Virus record (IMG/VR): IMGVR_UViG_3300025732_000089
Coordinates: 1 to 41,449 of that record
Origin: a virus
Strand: one strand, 5' to 3'
DNA length: 41,449 nt
The stretch's first letter is position 1; the number at the start of each line of letters is the position of its first letter. The translations under genes and the position numbers were made by a program. Shown piece after piece: positions 5,280-12,732 of the stretch. Under the pieces are notes generated by a model. It ran no database searches and had not been told where the DNA came from. It saw only the letters and a list, made by a program, of their open reading frames with translations.

Positions 5280-7583
5280 ATGATCGAAGAATACTTTGAT
5301 GACGAATACGCGTCACCTGAGCAGTGGGCTCGTCTCTACAGAAGCGCGGGACTGCAGGTTGTGCCGGCCCTTGGCGCGTCAGACGTAAAGGCTGGCGTCA
5401 GCTGGAAACGGCCGGCGATAAGGTGGGCGGATCTTGAGGGGAGCCTGGTCAGCGATGAATTGTTCAAGCAGTGGTATGGCCCCAGTGGCCGCTTTGCTGG
5501 CCGCGTCAATATGGGGATTATTACCGGCGACTGCTCATCCCGCGCCTTCATCGTCGACCTTGACACCCACCGACAGCCTTATGCGGCTATATGGTGGCGC
5601 GGCATCCACGAGGACAATGTCGGCGGCATCATACTGGAAACTCCGACCCAGACGACCGGCGGAGGCGGCAAGCAGTATCTTTTCCGCGCCCCGGAGGGGT
5701 GGACGCCGCCCACAATAAAGACACCCAGAGGCGTCGACATCAGGGGGCAAGGCGGCTTCGCCATGATGCCCCCGTCAATGCATGAAAGCGGCGTTCCTTA
5801 TCAGTGGGACGACGGCCTTGCGCCGTGGGATGTCCCCATAGCCACGGCGCCAGGATGGCTGTGCGACGAGATCGACCGCCTTGTTGTCGAGAACGGCGGC
5901 ACGCTGCCGGCGAGCGGCGAGGATATTTTTGCCGCCCGCCTGCCTCGGGCAACTTTGGATAAAACCTATACCCAAAACGGGTCGGGTTCTCCCCCAAACG
6001 GCGCCCACGGGATTGTGTCCAATAATTTCGGACTGATCGTGGACGGCCGAGAGGCGCATATGGCGCGCATGGTTTTCGCGCGCCTTGTTGATGAATACCG
6101 AAAAGACCCAACGCCTCCGACGGTCGAGCGGCAAAAGGCAATTGCCGCCGATTTGTTTCCTCAATATGTGGCGTCGGTAAAACCGCGCCTGAGGGACGAC
6201 GCGAGGGACAAGGTCGCCCTTTTGGAGGCGGAGGGTCGCGGCGCCGCGCTCTTCATGGACAAATTTTTTGGCCTCATAAGGAAGTGGAACACGAAAGTCA
6301 GAGACGCCGCAGCGGTCACCCCGGCTGCGCGCCACGACTTCAGGGAGCCCGCGCAGCAGAAGCCGCTTCCTTCGGACCCCGAAGATTGGGACGCAAGACC
6401 AGAAAATACTTCTGCTTTTGAGGAAGATTTTTCTGGCGTTGCGGAGGCAATTTCCGGCAAGGACTGCTTTGACCTTCTTTCGATTGAAGACATTTTTAAT
6501 CTTCCGGACCCCGAGTATCTTGTGCAGGACGTTTTTATCGAGAACGGCCTGTATTTTATTTACGGGTCCCCGGGGTGCGGCAAAACATTTATCGCGCTTG
6601 ATCTGGCTCTTTGCGTCTCGACGGCGCAGGCGTCCTGGTGGGGCAATGACATCCGCAAGTCCGGCCCGGTTCTTTACATTTCGTCGGAGGGCACGTCCGA
6701 CATGAAGTTCCGCATCAAGGCGTGGGGCGAGACGTCAAATGTGTCTGTCTTCAAAAGAGATTTTCGCCTTGCGCATCAAACGATAAATTTCATGGACGCG
6801 GGCGACGTCGACAAGCTTTGCCGAACAGTAGGCTCGTGGGTTGAGGCGATGGGAGGGAGGCGCCCCGTGCTTGTTGTCGTCGACACGGTGTCTCGTGTTT
6901 TGCCCGGGGCCGACGAGAACCTGCAGAAGGACATGACAATTTTTGTCCAGGCCTGCGACCGCCTCAGGGGGCTCTACGGCTGCGCCGTGCTTGGCGTCCA
7001 CCACACGCCCAAAAATAGCGAGAATATGCGCGGGTCGACCGTTCTCCTCGGGGCGGCGGACACCGCTTGCCTTGTGGTCAAGCCTCACAATGAGATGGAG
7101 GGCACGCTGACGGCCATGAAGATCAAGACTGCGGCCAGCGGCTGGTCGTGGGACTTCAGGATGAACCTGACGCCATTGCTGTGCGGTCATAGCTCTCTTA
7201 TCGCCGAGCGCATCGTGGAGCCTTCTCTGGCCTCTCCGGAGGCCATGCAGGAGGCGTTCGGGGGCAAGCAGGAGCTGGCGATGGTCAGGCTTGGCCACAA
7301 GCTGTGGCGGCAGGACCTGATCTTTGAAATCCTGAACACGATCCAGGACGACTTTGAGGCTGGCAACGGGTGGGCTTTTGGCAAGCAGACGCCCCGGTGG
7401 TGCATTAACAATCTCAAGCTGAAGTTCAGGATACCGGCGGACGACGCGAAGGAAATTATGGACGGCCTCTACGCCGCAGAGGCTGTCGCCATGAAGAGCG
7501 ACAAGGGAGGGCGCCGGGAAAGCTACGCCGTAACTGAAAAGGCGCTGCCCGGTTTCGTCAGAAAACAAATTACAAGTAACTAG
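5280..7583 (+). CDS. Primase-polymerase / replicative helicase fusion
   Basis: 767 residues. The N-terminal half (about 15-200) is a primase-polymerase (PrimPol/D5-N-like) domain: AGLQVVPA, KRPAIRW, VNMGIITG, the metal-binding pair VD93-LD95, GGKQYLFRAP, then GVDIRGQGGF with MMPPS. The C-terminal half is a RecA-like helicase of the RepA/AAA_25 type: Walker A GSPGCGKT (429-436), Walker B VLVVVD535, and LGVHHTPKNSENMRGS, which resembles the RepA-type motif. It should prime and unwind phage DNA. I chose ATG 5280 (MIEEYFDDEY) because GAGAG lies 5 nt upstream; ATG 5256 adds eight residues. No separate polymerase is in the window. Confidence 0.85.
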   Translation: MIEEYFDDEYASPEQWARLYRSAGLQVVPALGASDVKAGVSWKRPAIRWADLEGSLVSDELFKQWYGPSGRFAGRVNMGIITGDCSSRAFIVDLDTHRQPYAAIWWRGIHEDNVGGIILETPTQTTGGGGKQYLFRAPEGWTPPTIKTPRGVDIRGQGGFAMMPPSMHESGVPYQWDDGLAPWDVPIATAPGWLCDEIDRLVVENGGTLPASGEDIFAARLPRATLDKTYTQNGSGSPPNGAHGIVSNNFGLIVDGREAHMARMVFARLVDEYRKDPTPPTVERQKAIAADLFPQYVASVKPRLRDDARDKVALLEAEGRGAALFMDKFFGLIRKWNTKVRDAAAVTPAARHDFREPAQQKPLPSDPEDWDARPENTSAFEEDFSGVAEAISGKDCFDLLSIEDIFNLPDPEYLVQDVFIENGLYFIYGSPGCGKTFIALDLALCVSTAQASWWGNDIRKSGPVLYISSEGTSDMKFRIKAWGETSNVSVFKRDFRLAHQTINFMDAGDVDKLCRTVGSWVEAMGGRRPVLVVVDTVSRVLPGADENLQKDMTIFVQACDRLRGLYGCAVLGVHHTPKNSENMRGSTVLLGAADTACLVVKPHNEMEGTLTAMKIKTAASGWSWDFRMNLTPLLCGHSSLIAERIVEPSLASPEAMQEAFGGKQELAMVRLGHKLWRQDLIFEILNTIQDDFEAGNGWAFGKQTPRWCINNLKLKFRIPADDAKEIMDGLYAAEAVAMKSDKGGRRESYAVTEKALPGFVRKQITSN

Positions 7584-7604
7584 ATTGCGTAAGCTTTTGA
7601 AAGC

Positions 7605-7741
7605 AAAGGCCGCCGCATTCTTAAATCAATCTTAAATCTTCGTAACTCCTTGTTTCTAAAGGCCGTCGCATTCTTAAAATTCTGCAACTGCAATCTTAAA
7701 TTTTAAGAATGCGACGGCCTTTAGATTCAACAAGTTACGAA
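7605..7741. repeat. Long AT-rich inverted repeat with an extra direct copy
   Basis: Arms 7656-7681 and 7699-7724 are perfect 26-bp reverse complements (start CTAAAGGCCGTCGCATTC) around a 17-nt loop. Pairing continues outward between TTCGTAACT..TTGTT (7639-7655) and AACAAGTTACGAA (7729-7741) with a 2-nt bulge. A third, near-identical direct copy (AAAGGCCGCCGCATTC then TTAAA) lies at about 7605-7625. The block is more AT-rich than its flanks and sits 20 bp after the primase-helicase stop. It could form a cruciform or a very stable RNA hairpin. No T-run follows the stem, so a simple terminator is unlikely. Confidence 0.8.
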
Positions 7742-7819
7742 ATCTAATCACAGTAATTTGTTTTCCCAGTAAAGGACCAACAAAATCAAACACTTACGCG
7801 CAATCCCGGATTTGCAATC

Positions 7820-7849
7820 TTGACGCCATAGATACGTAGTATCTATGTG
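7820..7849 (+). promoter_or_regulatory. Candidate promoter overlapped by a palindromic operator
   Basis: TTGACG (7820-7825), 18-bp spacer, TATGTG (7844-7849). The spacer and -10 hold a palindrome CATAGATAC-GTA-GTATCTATG (7827-7847), the layout of a repressor site over a promoter. It would drive the accessory genes from about 7.9 kb. The 18-bp spacing matches the three minus-strand promoters of this phage. A GC hairpin (GCGCCC-TTC-GGGCGC) follows at about 7865. A second TTGACA at 8032 lacks a good -10. Confidence 0.5.
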
Positions 7850-7931
7850 GCGCACGCTGCGCTGCGCCCTTCGGGCGCGCTTGCGAACGCGCCTGGGGAT
7901 AGGCTGTTTGGGTGTTTGGGTGGAGGGGTGA

Positions 7932-8102
7932 ATGGAAACCGGCAATCGGGCAGCCGCGTCCCTCGGTCGGGCGTCGCTCCCTTACGGTCGCTGCCTCCCT
8001 CGGGGGGCGGCGGAAGATAGCGGGAAGGGGGTTGACAGATCGGGCGTCTCTAAAAACGCTTCGCGGCATGATTGCAACAGTCTGGAAATCCCGGAGGGTT
8101 GA
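7932..8102 (+). CDS. Possible small protein, 56 residues
   Basis: ATG at 7932 follows an excellent ribosome-binding site (GGAGGGGTGA). The product METGNRAAASLGRAS... is Arg/Ser/Gly-rich and has no recognisable domain. Its DNA includes repetitive CTCCCT/CGGTCG-type sequence, so it may be a leader peptide or non-coding. It is the only gene candidate between the inverted repeat and the gene at 8122. Confidence 0.3.
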   Translation: METGNRAAASLGRASLPYGRCLPRGAAEDSGKGVDRSGVSKNASRHDCNSLEIPEG

Positions 8103-8121
8103 TGGTTTGGGGGAGCATGGC

Positions 8122-8487
8122 ATGAACGAGGGAGGCGAGGGGCCGACGACCCGCGTCATTGGCGGTCGAGAGTATAGCATCCGCGAGGACGAGCGCCTGA
8201 TCGCCTCAAGGCCTGACGGGTGGGAGCTCAGTGAGCTGAGAGGGTGGTCGAGCGAGCAGTGGGTGAGCATGCGCCTGCTGGATACGGCGGATGGCGCAAG
8301 GGCCGAGGCCCCAACGGCCGCCGCCGGCAGAGAGAAGCGCATGCGGGTGTATCAACTTGGCTTCAACGCCACCAACGGCCGAATGGCCTCGAATGTATTC
8401 TGGAGCAAGCTGTGTCTGAATTATCCGGATGTCGCCCAGTGGGTTCTGATGACGCTGGAGAAGGCTTTGAGGGGAGGGGAGGCGTGA
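8122..8487 (+). CDS. Hypothetical protein, 121 residues
   Basis: Starts MNEGGEGPTTRVIGGREYS after GGGGGAGCATGGC. The frame is open for 70 codons upstream, but that stretch lacks a good start and has atypical Arg-rich composition. The protein has a small N-terminal beta-like segment, a GWSSEQWVSMRL helix, and a C-terminal helical segment (NATNGRMASNVFWSKLCLNYPDVAQWVLMTLEKAL). No family is recognised. The next gene overlaps its stop as GTGA and is probably translationally coupled. Confidence 0.5.
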   Translation: MNEGGEGPTTRVIGGREYSIREDERLIASRPDGWELSELRGWSSEQWVSMRLLDTADGARAEAPTAAAGREKRMRVYQLGFNATNGRMASNVFWSKLCLNYPDVAQWVLMTLEKALRGGEA

Positions 8488-9044
8488 CGCCGGGGGGAGT
8501 TGTCTACAGCACCATCGCCGGCATTCCCGCCGTGACGCATCACGTCCCCGCGGTGATTATGACGACGGCGAATAGCTTCTCTCTCGGGAACAGGGCAAGG
8601 ATGATCCCTTTGTCTCTCCCCAGGCTGAAATTTCTTTATGGCGACGTCGCCGACACGCCTGCGCCTCTTCCCGCGAGGCCTCCTGTTGAGCCGGCGAAGA
8701 CTGTCATCGAGGCTAAGACCAATCCAATTCACGAGAGGGATGCGGAGCTCGTAAAAATGAGGTTGTCCGGCATGACCTTCGCCGAGATAGGCAGGGCGAA
8801 GGGGGTCACGGCTGACCGCGTGAGAAAGGCCGTATTCCGTGCCAACAAACGCGCCCTCCGCAATCAGGGGTGTCACAGATACATCATGCCGCCAAACAAG
8901 CTCACGCCGCTTCAGGAAAGGGCTTTGGAGCTAAAAAACTCCGGCATGACTGTTTCTCAGGTCGCCGCAGAAATGCAAAGAACGACAAACGCCGTTTCCA
9001 AGTTGCTTGCGCAGGCAAGAGAGAAGACGGGTCTCATCAGATAA
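8484..9044 (+). CDS. Protein with two helix-turn-helix units
   Basis: 186 residues from a GTG start that overlaps the previous stop (GTGA), with GGGGAGGGGAGGC just upstream. The N-terminal 85 residues are Pro-rich and unremarkable. Two sigma-70-region-4/GcrA-like HTH units follow: ELVKMRLSGMTFAEIG...VTADRVRKAVF and ERALELKNSGMTVSQVA...TTNAVSKLLAQA. The repeated SGMT-x-x-x-(I/V) shows the two are internal duplicates. It is a likely transcription regulator of this accessory block, by fold and not by known target. Ends TAATG with the next gene. Confidence 0.6.
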   Translation: MTPGGVVYSTIAGIPAVTHHVPAVIMTTANSFSLGNRARMIPLSLPRLKFLYGDVADTPAPLPARPPVEPAKTVIEAKTNPIHERDAELVKMRLSGMTFAEIGRAKGVTADRVRKAVFRANKRALRNQGCHRYIMPPNKLTPLQERALELKNSGMTVSQVAAEMQRTTNAVSKLLAQAREKTGLIR

Positions 9045-9829
9045 TGACTGACGAAGGCATCACAAAAAACAATTCGCCTGACGCGCAGGCCATTATGCGC
9101 ATGAAGTGGCGGAAGTGGTCGCAGGCGAGGCGCTCCCGCATGTCGCCTGAGGAGATTGCGGAGGCAAGGAAGGCGGCGAACGAGCGGCGCACGAAAAGGC
9201 TGGCGACGCCGGGCGGCAGGGAGAAGCAGCGCGAACAAGGGCGCCGGTGGCGCGAAAACAATGAGGAGAAGATCAGGATCAGCCGGGAGAAGCAGAGGCT
9301 GAAAAGGCTTGAGAAGGCCGCCGCCGCGCGACAGGCCCGCTTGTCTGATCCTGAATACATCAGGCGGCTGGAAGAGAGAGAGGCCGCCCGGGCCGTTGGC
9401 GACCGCGAGGCGTGGCGGCGTTATTACCGCAATCGCAAGGCGCGCCTTGACGCCGACCCGGAGGCAAAGGCCGCGTATCGCGCGAAGCAGTTGCAATACA
9501 GGCTTGCAAAAAAAGAGCGGCTGTTTGCCGACCCGGTTCTTTTTGCGGCGTATCTTGAGAGGCGGAAGGCGAAAGCCGAGGCGCGTAAACAAGGCGCCCG
9601 GCCTCTACTTTCTGATCAGGAAAAGGCGGACAGGGCGCGGCGCAGAAGGGAGGAGCGGGCGAAGGCGCAGAGATTATTAAACGCCAAAAGGCGGGCGGAG
9701 CGTGAGGCGCAGAAGGCGGAAGAGTTGGCGACGTCAAGGGTTGCGAAGCAAGCAGAGCCCGCAAAGCGTCAGCCGCCGATCAGAAAAATGGGGCGGCTAA
9801 CGGCGCTGATGAAGTGGCACGGGAGATAG
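9044..9829 (+). CDS. Highly charged Arg/Lys/Ala/Glu-rich coiled-coil protein
   Basis: 261 residues starting MTDEGITKNNSPDAQA. Nearly the whole chain is basic alpha-helical (RREERAKAQR, RKAANERRTK, KRLEKAAAARQARL), with repeated dipeptides DP and RR. The start overlaps the previous stop as TAATG, so it is coupled to the HTH protein. This composition is common for nucleic-acid-binding phage proteins and also for spurious frames, but ribosome-binding context and coupling support coding. No domain is recognised. Confidence 0.5.
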   Translation: MTDEGITKNNSPDAQAIMRMKWRKWSQARRSRMSPEEIAEARKAANERRTKRLATPGGREKQREQGRRWRENNEEKIRISREKQRLKRLEKAAAARQARLSDPEYIRRLEEREAARAVGDREAWRRYYRNRKARLDADPEAKAAYRAKQLQYRLAKKERLFADPVLFAAYLERRKAKAEARKQGARPLLSDQEKADRARRRREERAKAQRLLNAKRRAEREAQKAEELATSRVAKQAEPAKRQPPIRKMGRLTALMKWHGR

Positions 9830-9831
9830 TG

Positions 9832-9921
9832 ATGCTTCGCTGGCTCTACTGGATAATCGCCATCCTGACGGCTCTTATGTGGGCGGCAGTATTGATTGCG
9901 CCGAAAGGAGAGGCCGGATGA
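9832..9921 (+). CDS. Small single-span membrane protein, 29 residues
   Basis: MLRWLYWIIAILTALMWAAV followed by LIAPKGEAG: one hydrophobic helix (residues 4-23) and a short polar tail. GGGAGATAGTG precedes the ATG, and the next gene overlaps its stop as ATGA. It is the first of a run of very small coupled genes. Confidence 0.5.
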   Translation: MLRWLYWIIAILTALMWAAVLIAPKGEAG

Positions 9922-10052
9922 TCAAGAACATTATCATGTTCGTCGGTGTCTACACGCTCGGCATGTGCGTCGTGCGTATCGTGCTGGCCCTTATGGGCGA
10001 CAGGACAGGGAATAGCGGAAGATACAAACCATGGGATGAAGAAGATGGCTGA
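9918..10052 (+). CDS. Small membrane protein, 44 residues
   Basis: Starts MIKNIIMFVGVYTLGMC with one transmembrane helix (residues 4-27), then a polar tail GDRTGNSGRYKPWDEEDG. The start is coupled to the previous gene (ATGA), and its 3' end overlaps the next start by 8 bp. Function unknown. Confidence 0.5.
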   Translation: MIKNIIMFVGVYTLGMCVVRIVLALMGDRTGNSGRYKPWDEEDG

Positions 10053-10353
10053 CATCAGCGAACTGGTGAAGCGCATGCGCGGCTTAGCAGAATACGTAGA
10101 TGACTGCGATGAAGCCGCTGACGCGCTCGAAGCGCAGGCGAAGGAAATGAAAATATATCAGCAAACAGAGTTGACTTACGTTACCCGCGTTGCTGATGCG
10201 CAGAGAGAATACTCCGAAATGCAGGCCAAACTTAAAGCCCGCATCGCGGAACTGGAGGCGGCGCTAGAGAAAATAAGCGACACAGACCCCGATGATGGAA
10301 CCGCGTGGTTCCACGAAGTTGCCCGCGCCGCGCTGAGTGGAGAGAAGAGATGA
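10045..10353 (+). CDS. Tandem coiled-coil paralogue 1
   Basis: 102 residues, MADISELVKRMRGLAEYVDD... The family pattern in this cluster is an N-terminal (E/D)ELVKR(L/M)RGL, an acidic stretch EAADALE-x-QAK, a central coiled coil with (L/K)xxRIAELxAAL, and a C-terminal ARAAL/ARAAI-x-GEK/GGK. All four parts are present here. Start chosen at 10045 by comparison with paralogue 3 (MTDVDELVKRLRG). Such Ea22-like small coiled-coil proteins are common in phage accessory regions, with no known activity. Confidence 0.65.
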   Translation: MADISELVKRMRGLAEYVDDCDEAADALEAQAKEMKIYQQTELTYVTRVADAQREYSEMQAKLKARIAELEAALEKISDTDPDDGTAWFHEVARAALSGEKR

Positions 10354-10649
10354 GTGACCAGTTTGAAAATGACGGCCCCTACCAAGATGCAGTGTCGGCG
10401 GAAGAGATTGAGCGCCGAATTATGGACAGCGCGTTTCCAAAAAATTCGATGGAGTGGTGGGCGCGCGGAGAGATTGAAAGCCTGCGCACCCGCATCGCGG
10501 AACTGAAGGCGGCGCTGAAACCGTTCACTGACGAGAAGCACACAGACGGGCTCCCCGATTGGACTGAAGATGGCGCAGTCATCGGCTGCAACATTCAGGT
10601 GCGAGACCTAAGAGCCGCCCGCGCCGCGCTGAAGGGAGAGAAGGGATGA
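10350..10649 (+). CDS. Tandem coiled-coil paralogue 2
   Basis: 99 residues, MSDQFENDGPYQDAVSAEEI... It lacks the ELVKRLRGL head but keeps the core LRTRIAELKAALKPF and the tail VRDLRAARAALKGEKG, so it is a diverged or recombined member. ATGA coupling at both ends. Function unknown. Confidence 0.6.
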   Translation: MSDQFENDGPYQDAVSAEEIERRIMDSAFPKNSMEWWARGEIESLRTRIAELKAALKPFTDEKHTDGLPDWTEDGAVIGCNIQVRDLRAARAALKGEKG

Positions 10650-11017
10650 CTGACGTTGACGAACTGGTGAAGCGGCTGCGCGGGCTTGATTATAAAACTG
10701 ATCTGGATGAAGCCGCCGCCGACACGCTTGAAAGGCAAGCGAAATGGCTTGAAGGTTTTGTTAAGCACTCCGATGAGATGGCTATTGCGTTATCAAGTAA
10801 GGCGACACGAGCTGACCATCTGTTTGTTGAAAACGATAAACTACGCACCCGCATCGCGGAACTGAGGGCGGCGCTGAAACTGTATGATGATGCTCTTGAA
10901 GAAGCCGAAGCTATTTTTTGCGGTGAATATGCTGACGCCTATGGCCCGATGTTCAAATTAGCGATGGATGCCCGCGCCGCCCGCGCCGCTATTCGAGAGG
11001 GAGGGAAGGATGACTGA
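10646..11017 (+). CDS. Tandem coiled-coil paralogue 3
   Basis: 123 residues, MTDVDELVKRLRGLDYKTDL... It has the full family pattern: head ELVKRLRGL, DEAAADTLERQAK, core LRTRIAELRAALKLY, and tail DARAARAAIREGGK. Its 3' end overlaps the next start by 8 bp; its own start is ATGA-coupled. Confidence 0.65.
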   Translation: MTDVDELVKRLRGLDYKTDLDEAAADTLERQAKWLEGFVKHSDEMAIALSSKATRADHLFVENDKLRTRIAELRAALKLYDDALEEAEAIFCGEYADAYGPMFKLAMDARAARAAIREGGKDD

Positions 11018-11321
11018 AGCCGAGCGCGAAGAACTAGCCGCCGTCACCGAACGTATGTCGCGGCTGGACTTTGAGCGGACAGCGGCTGAATTGGAGCGTG
11101 ACGCCCTGCGCGCAGAAAACGCGCGGCTGCGGGAGGCGTTGGAGCCGTTTTCAGCCCTGTTCTTATATCCGGATGATTTGGGGGTTGAATATGCGGAAGA
11201 CATTCGCTCTGACCCTGATTGGGATGATGTTGCAAACGGCGTCCAGTCAGAAAACGTATTTGTGTTGAGACGAGATATCCGCCGCGCCCGCGCCGCTATT
11301 CGAGAGGGAGGGAAGGAATGA
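11010..11321 (+). CDS. Tandem coiled-coil paralogue 4
   Basis: 103 residues, MTEAEREELAAVTERMSR... The head differs, but a coiled coil ENARLREALEPF stands where paralogues 2 and 3 have their core, and the tail RRARAAIREGGKE is shared. Start at 11010 sits in the sequence GAGGGAAGG-ATG. The identical DNA around GCCGCTATTCGAGAGGGAGG at the 3' ends of paralogues 3 and 4 suggests recent duplication or recombination. Confidence 0.6.
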   Translation: MTEAEREELAAVTERMSRLDFERTAAELERDALRAENARLREALEPFSALFLYPDDLGVEYAEDIRSDPDWDDVANGVQSENVFVLRRDIRRARAAIREGGKE

Positions 11322-11503
11322 CTGAACACGAAATTAAAATTCCAGAACCGTCGGAGTGGCATTGCGAACTATTTGGCACAGGAGCGGAAGGGATAGTCTT
11401 GCGGCCGACTAAGGGTCGTGAGCCTAATTTCTTCTGGCGCTGGATGCAGTTCGTTTTCTTCGGCAACAAGTGGGTGCGCCGCTATTCGGGAGGGACAGGA
11501 TGA
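11318..11503 (+). CDS. Small hypothetical protein, 61 residues
   Basis: MTEHEIKIPEPSEWHCELFG..., ending WMQFVFFGNKWVRRYSGGTG. It is aromatic-rich at the C-terminus with no clear transmembrane span. ATGA coupling on both sides places it in the same polycistron. Not a coiled coil, so not obviously a paralogue of its neighbours. Confidence 0.5.
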   Translation: MTEHEIKIPEPSEWHCELFGTGAEGIVLRPTKGREPNFFWRWMQFVFFGNKWVRRYSGGTG

Positions 11504-11688
11504 GTGAAGACATCTGCGACAGGCTTGTGCGCTTTGATTTGCACAAAAAATGCCTGTCCTCAGACCTTGAAGTAGAAGCCGCCGACGAAATCACCCGCCT
11601 GCGCGAAGAGAACGCGCGGCTCCGAAAATTGCTTTTTGATTTTGAGAATTTTCAGGAAATCTATGAGAAAGCAATGGAGACAAAATGA
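11500..11688 (+). CDS. Small coiled-coil protein, 62 residues
   Basis: MSEDICDRLVRFDLHKKC..., with the core VEAADEITRLREENARLRKLL. This is a shortened version of the cluster's pattern: acidic EAADEI segment then leucine-heptad coiled coil. ATGA coupling at both ends. Confidence 0.55.
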   Translation: MSEDICDRLVRFDLHKKCLSSDLEVEAADEITRLREENARLRKLLFDFENFQEIYEKAMETK

Positions 11689-12062
11689 CCGAAGATGCAT
11701 CTTTCAAAATAAAGGGCCTTGAGACCCTGTTAAATGACAATCAGAAAGCTCGCAATGAATTGCTTCACAAGCAGGAGCTTTATCCATTTGTGATGCGCCT
11801 TCTGAACGAGTCGGACAAAGGAAATGAGCTTTATCCATTCCTTGTTCGAGTTCTGGAAGAAAACAAAGAGCTTGTTCGTCGTCTTTCTGATTGCCAGAAA
11901 GCATACGGAATTATGGAAATAAGGGAGGTAGACAATCGGAGACGCACAAACGAATTGTATGCAGAAAGAGAAAGGCTGGAAGCAGCAAATAATTTTTTGA
12001 AAAAAGAAAACGAAACTTTGAAAGCCAAAGCCGCAAAATCCGCAAAAAGGAAGCCAAAATGA
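11685..12062 (+). CDS. Coiled-coil protein with an internal repeat, 125 residues
   Basis: Starts MTEDASFKIKGLETLLND. Residues about 27-45 and 44-60 contain two related segments (KQELYPFVMRLLNES and GNELYPFLVRVLEEN). A long coiled coil and a Lys-rich tail (KAKAAKSAKRKPK) follow. Its codon use is more AT-rich than the paralogues upstream, suggesting a separate origin. ATGA-coupled to both neighbours. Confidence 0.55.
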   Translation: MTEDASFKIKGLETLLNDNQKARNELLHKQELYPFVMRLLNESDKGNELYPFLVRVLEENKELVRRLSDCQKAYGIMEIREVDNRRRTNELYAERERLEAANNFLKKENETLKAKAAKSAKRKPK

Positions 12063-12202
12063 CATGGATCCTCACCCTCTGGATATATGGCGCAGGAGTT
12101 ATCACTCAGGAGCATTCATCTCAATCGACATGCGAACGCGCCGCTCGCGAGATACGATCAAGCGTGATTGGCGGAATGGGCTATTCCTGCAACATGAAAT
12201 GA
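12059..12202 (+). CDS. Small protein with N-terminal hydrophobic segment, 47 residues
   Basis: MTWILTLWIYGAGVITQEHS..., a short hydrophobic helix (3-15), then a polar part with two cysteines (STCERAAREI and YSCNMK) that could form a disulphide outside the cytoplasm. ATG overlaps the previous stop (ATGA). Unknown function. Confidence 0.5.
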   Translation: MTWILTLWIYGAGVITQEHSSQSTCERAAREIRSSVIGGMGYSCNMK

Positions 12203-12209
12203 GGCAGTC

Positions 12210-12383
12210 ATGGACATTTTTACAGATTCTGAATTTTGGTTTTTCGTGGCTCCATGCTGGGCTTTGGGCGGATGGGCGGGTTGGAAACTTGCTGAATGGG
12301 AAGAGGAAGGCTTCGATGAGATATTCCGCATTGATGTGCGCTATCGCTTTGTCAGCTTGTTCCGTTCAATTGCCCGGCTCTAA
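12210..12383 (+). CDS. Small membrane protein, 57 residues
   Basis: MDIFTDSEFWFFVAPCWALG..., with a hydrophobic Trp-rich segment (9-26) and a charged C-terminal tail (EWEEEGFDEIFRIDVRYRF). TGAGG lies 6 nt before the ATG. Its last 68 bp overlap the lipoprotein gene at 12316 in another frame. Confidence 0.45.
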   Translation: MDIFTDSEFWFFVAPCWALGGWAGWKLAEWEEEGFDEIFRIDVRYRFVSLFRSIARL

Positions 12384-12732
12384 TTATGGATGCACGGCGG
12401 CGCATGGCGGAGATCCGAGGAATTGTTGGCAGGCGCTGAAGCTCGACCAGCCGCGCCCTGCTCAGGGTCGGAGTTATCATTCCGCCGGAACAATGAGCCT
12501 CGCTCATGCGACATGCGTCAAACAAAACAGCCAGTGGTGGTTTCATGGGGCGCATCATCCGGTCACTAAGGAAATTAGCAATGAAGGGAATGCTGTTTTA
12601 CGCCGAGCCTATGGCTTACGCTATCCTGCTGTTGTGGATTATCTTGACAATCGTGGGGCTTTAGCGACGACGCGCTGGACAAAGCTTTCGGGCCTTGATC
12701 TAAACAGGCTTGGCGTTCCGTTGTGCAATTAG
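12316..12732 (+). CDS. Putative lipoprotein, 138 residues
   Basis: MRYSALMCAIALSAC is a signal with a lipobox (L-S-A-C, lipid-modified Cys15). Cys-containing polar sequence follows (SNYGCTAAHGGDPRNCW). GAGGAAGGCTTCG precedes the start. The second half shares its DNA with a small membrane-protein frame (12506-12664), so either the genes are nested or only the N-terminal part is under selection. An outer-membrane lysis lipoprotein (o-spanin-like) is possible, but no i-spanin is identified with confidence. Confidence 0.45.
   Translation: MRYSALMCAIALSACSVQLPGSNYGCTAAHGGDPRNCWQALKLDQPRPAQGRSYHSAGTMSLAHATCVKQNSQWWFHGAHHPVTKEISNEGNAVLRRAYGLRYPAVVDYLDNRGALATTRWTKLSGLDLNRLGVPLCN
12506..12664 (+). 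CDS. Small membrane protein nested in the lipoprotein gene, 52 residues
   Basis: MRHASNKTASGGFMGRIIRS... ends in a convincing transmembrane helix AYAILLLWIILTIVGL. A shorter start at 12581 (MKGMLFYAEPM) has AAGGAAATTAGCA upstream and gives 27 residues. Either form is entirely inside the lipoprotein gene in another frame. Such nesting is known for lysis genes (Rz/Rz1), but the order here (membrane protein inside the lipoprotein gene) is the reverse. Confidence 0.4.
   Translation: MRHASNKTASGGFMGRIIRSLRKLAMKGMLFYAEPMAYAILLLWIILTIVGL

Noticed and set aside
7912-8121. N-terminal 70-codon extension of the 8122 gene
   Set aside because: The extension is Arg-rich with no ribosome-binding site, whereas GGGGGAG precedes ATG 8122; a different small frame (7932) has the only good Shine-Dalgarno there.
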